NCBI GenBank assembly: GCA_937907595.1
Contig: CALCXL010000804.1
Coordinates: 1-6,294, forward strand
Source of the DNA: an uncultured Pseudomonadota bacterium
Lineage (GTDB): Bacteria > Myxococcota_A > UBA796 > UBA9615
DNA length: 6,294 nt
Direction of reading: 5' to 3'
Below the pieces are notes generated by a model. It was not told the DNA's origin, did no database searches, and saw nothing but the letters and a program-made list of their open reading frames with translations. Below, in pieces: positions 5,296 through 6,294 of this stretch (position 1 is its first letter; every line of letters starts with the position of its first letter). The position numbers were made by a program, and so were the translations under genes.

Positions 5296-6294
5296 GTGTT
5301 CACCGTCGCAAACCTCGGACGCGTCTGCGACATGCTCGTCGCCGACGGCCTCATGCACGAAGGCCAGGTCAAGGACGTGATGGTCCGCTACTCCGTGCAG
5401 GAGAAGCGCATCCTCATCGCCCGGCGGACCGAGCTGCGGCGCACGTCCGGCAAGGCCCGCATCCCCTACAACGTGGGGGAGATGGAGGTCATCGCCAGCT
5501 TCAAGTTCCCCTTGCCGCGGCGGGAGGGGCAGGTGCTGACGGAGCACCAGATCACCGAGTGCGTGGCCCGGCACCTGAGCCTGCCCTTCTACATCCCGGA
5601 CCCGCTCAAGCTCGACTACAAGATGATCACGGACGCGTTCCCCGGCTCCTTCGCCGAGCGGAACCTGATCGTCCCGGTCCACCGCGACAAGAAGAAGAAG
5701 AAGCTGACCCTGGCGGTCGCGGACCCCTTCGACGATCAGATGATCGAGAACCTGCGGCGCTACACCGGGTTCGACGTCGACATGGTCCTGTCGCCCAAGA
5801 GCGAGCTCCTCAAGACGATCGTCGAGTTCCACGGCTTCAAGCGGTCGGTGGATCTGGCGGCCAAGGAGTTCAAGGGGACCCTGAACGAGCTCGGAAACCT
5901 CGAGGCCTTCTCGAGGATGAAGAAGCTGGACGAGATCGACTCGACCGATCAGCCGATCGTCCAGGCGGTGTGGTTCCTCTTCAACTACGCCTTCGACCAG
6001 CGCGCCTCGGACATCCACATCGAGCCGAAGCGCGACACGTCGGAGGTGCGGCTGCGCATCGACGGCGTCCTGCACCGCATCCACATCATGCCCAAGGCCG
6101 TGCACCGCGCCGTCACGTCCCGCATCAAGACGCTCGCCCGCATGGACATCGCCGAGTCCCGCCGCCCCCAGGACGGGCGCATCAAGACGACCTTCAAGGA
6201 CGCGGAGATCGAGCTCCGGGTCAGCACCGTGCCCACCGCCTACGGGGAGAAGGCGGTCATCCGCGTGTTCGACCCCGAGGTGCTGATGCAGGAG
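5296..6294 (+). CDS. GspE/PilB-family secretion or pilus assembly ATPase (partial, C-terminus off window)
   Basis: The 333 visible residues are the N-terminal half or more of a type II secretion/type IV pilus assembly ATPase, a cytoplasmic hexamer that powers pseudopilin or pilin assembly. The start (LGRVCDMLVADGLMHEGQV, 7-25) resembles a first MshEN/T2SSE_N helix pair; a Lys/Arg-rich region and an IPYNVGEMEVIASF segment follow (about 36-69), then a second pair, LTEHQITECVARHLSLPFY (81-99), and a domain with LAVADPFD (139-146). The N-terminal ATPase domain follows from about 216: DQPIVQAV, ASDIHIEP (237-244), VRLRIDGVL, RIKTLARMDIAESRRPQDGRI (276-296, the family hallmark) and GEKAVIRVF. The Walker A, Asp box, Walker B and His box lie beyond the edge. 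Whether it serves T2SS, pili or a related system cannot be told here. GTG 5296 was chosen because homology and the -10 element meet there. Confidence 0.92.
   Translation, partial: MFTVANLGRVCDMLVADGLMHEGQVKDVMVRYSVQEKRILIARRTELRRTSGKARIPYNVGEMEVIASFKFPLPRREGQVLTEHQITECVARHLSLPFYIPDPLKLDYKMITDAFPGSFAERNLIVPVHRDKKKKKLTLAVADPFDDQMIENLRRYTGFDVDMVLSPKSELLKTIVEFHGFKRSVDLAAKEFKGTLNELGNLEAFSRMKKLDEIDSTDQPIVQAVWFLFNYAFDQRASDIHIEPKRDTSEVRLRIDGVLHRIHIMPKAVHRAVTSRIKTLARMDIAESRRPQDGRIKTTFKDAEIELRVSTVPTAYGEKAVIRVFDPEVLMQE

Noticed and set aside
4870..6105. 411-codon minus-strand open frame over the 3' part of the 329-aa gene and the ATPase
   Set aside because: The plus-strand ATPase motifs are unmistakable, and the antisense product has no recognisable feature.

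Overview
The window is very GC-rich, and its coding regions strongly prefer G or C at third codon positions. Long spurious open frames therefore run opposite almost every real gene. A lipoprotein signal, a type II secretion/type IV pilus-type ATPase with an unusual N-terminal region, and an MJ0042-type zinc-ribbon protein with a Pro/Ala-rich linker together suggest a diderm, delta-proteobacterial-type organism such as Myxococcota. This is an inference from gene style, not a phylogenetic result.

Five protein genes fill the window. On the minus strand, a zinc-ribbon protein (549 down to 1, C-terminus outside the window) has a purine-rich Shine-Dalgarno and a good sigma70-type promoter (TTGACC-17-TACAAA). 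A 257-nt divergent intergenic region (550-806) separates it from the plus-strand genes. That region also holds a G-rich tract with repeated GATC-G(n) units.

On the plus strand, a deoxynucleoside kinase (807-1439) overlaps by 4 nt (GTGA) a 921-residue lipoprotein (1436-4201). The lipoprotein's core is an array of about twelve 27-residue D-x(4)-D / Q-G repeats, followed by HEAT-like and TPR-like C-terminal segments. Next comes an unrecognised, probably cytoplasmic 329-aa protein (4250-5239). The last gene is a GspE/PilB-family assembly ATPase (5296 to beyond the right edge), cut before its Walker A motif.

The three plus-strand genes with an upstream gap (807, 4250, 5296) share the element GGTAnnCT, a TAnnnT -10 hexamer 5-9 nt before the start codon, and none has a Shine-Dalgarno. 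This pattern fits leaderless transcription. The lipoprotein start overlaps the kinase stop and is probably translationally coupled. The kinase and lipoprotein look like one transcription unit, while the 329-aa protein and the ATPase each appear to have their own promoter. I see no RNA genes, mobile elements, CRISPR arrays or convincing terminators. The best candidate for something undescribed is the repeat lipoprotein.
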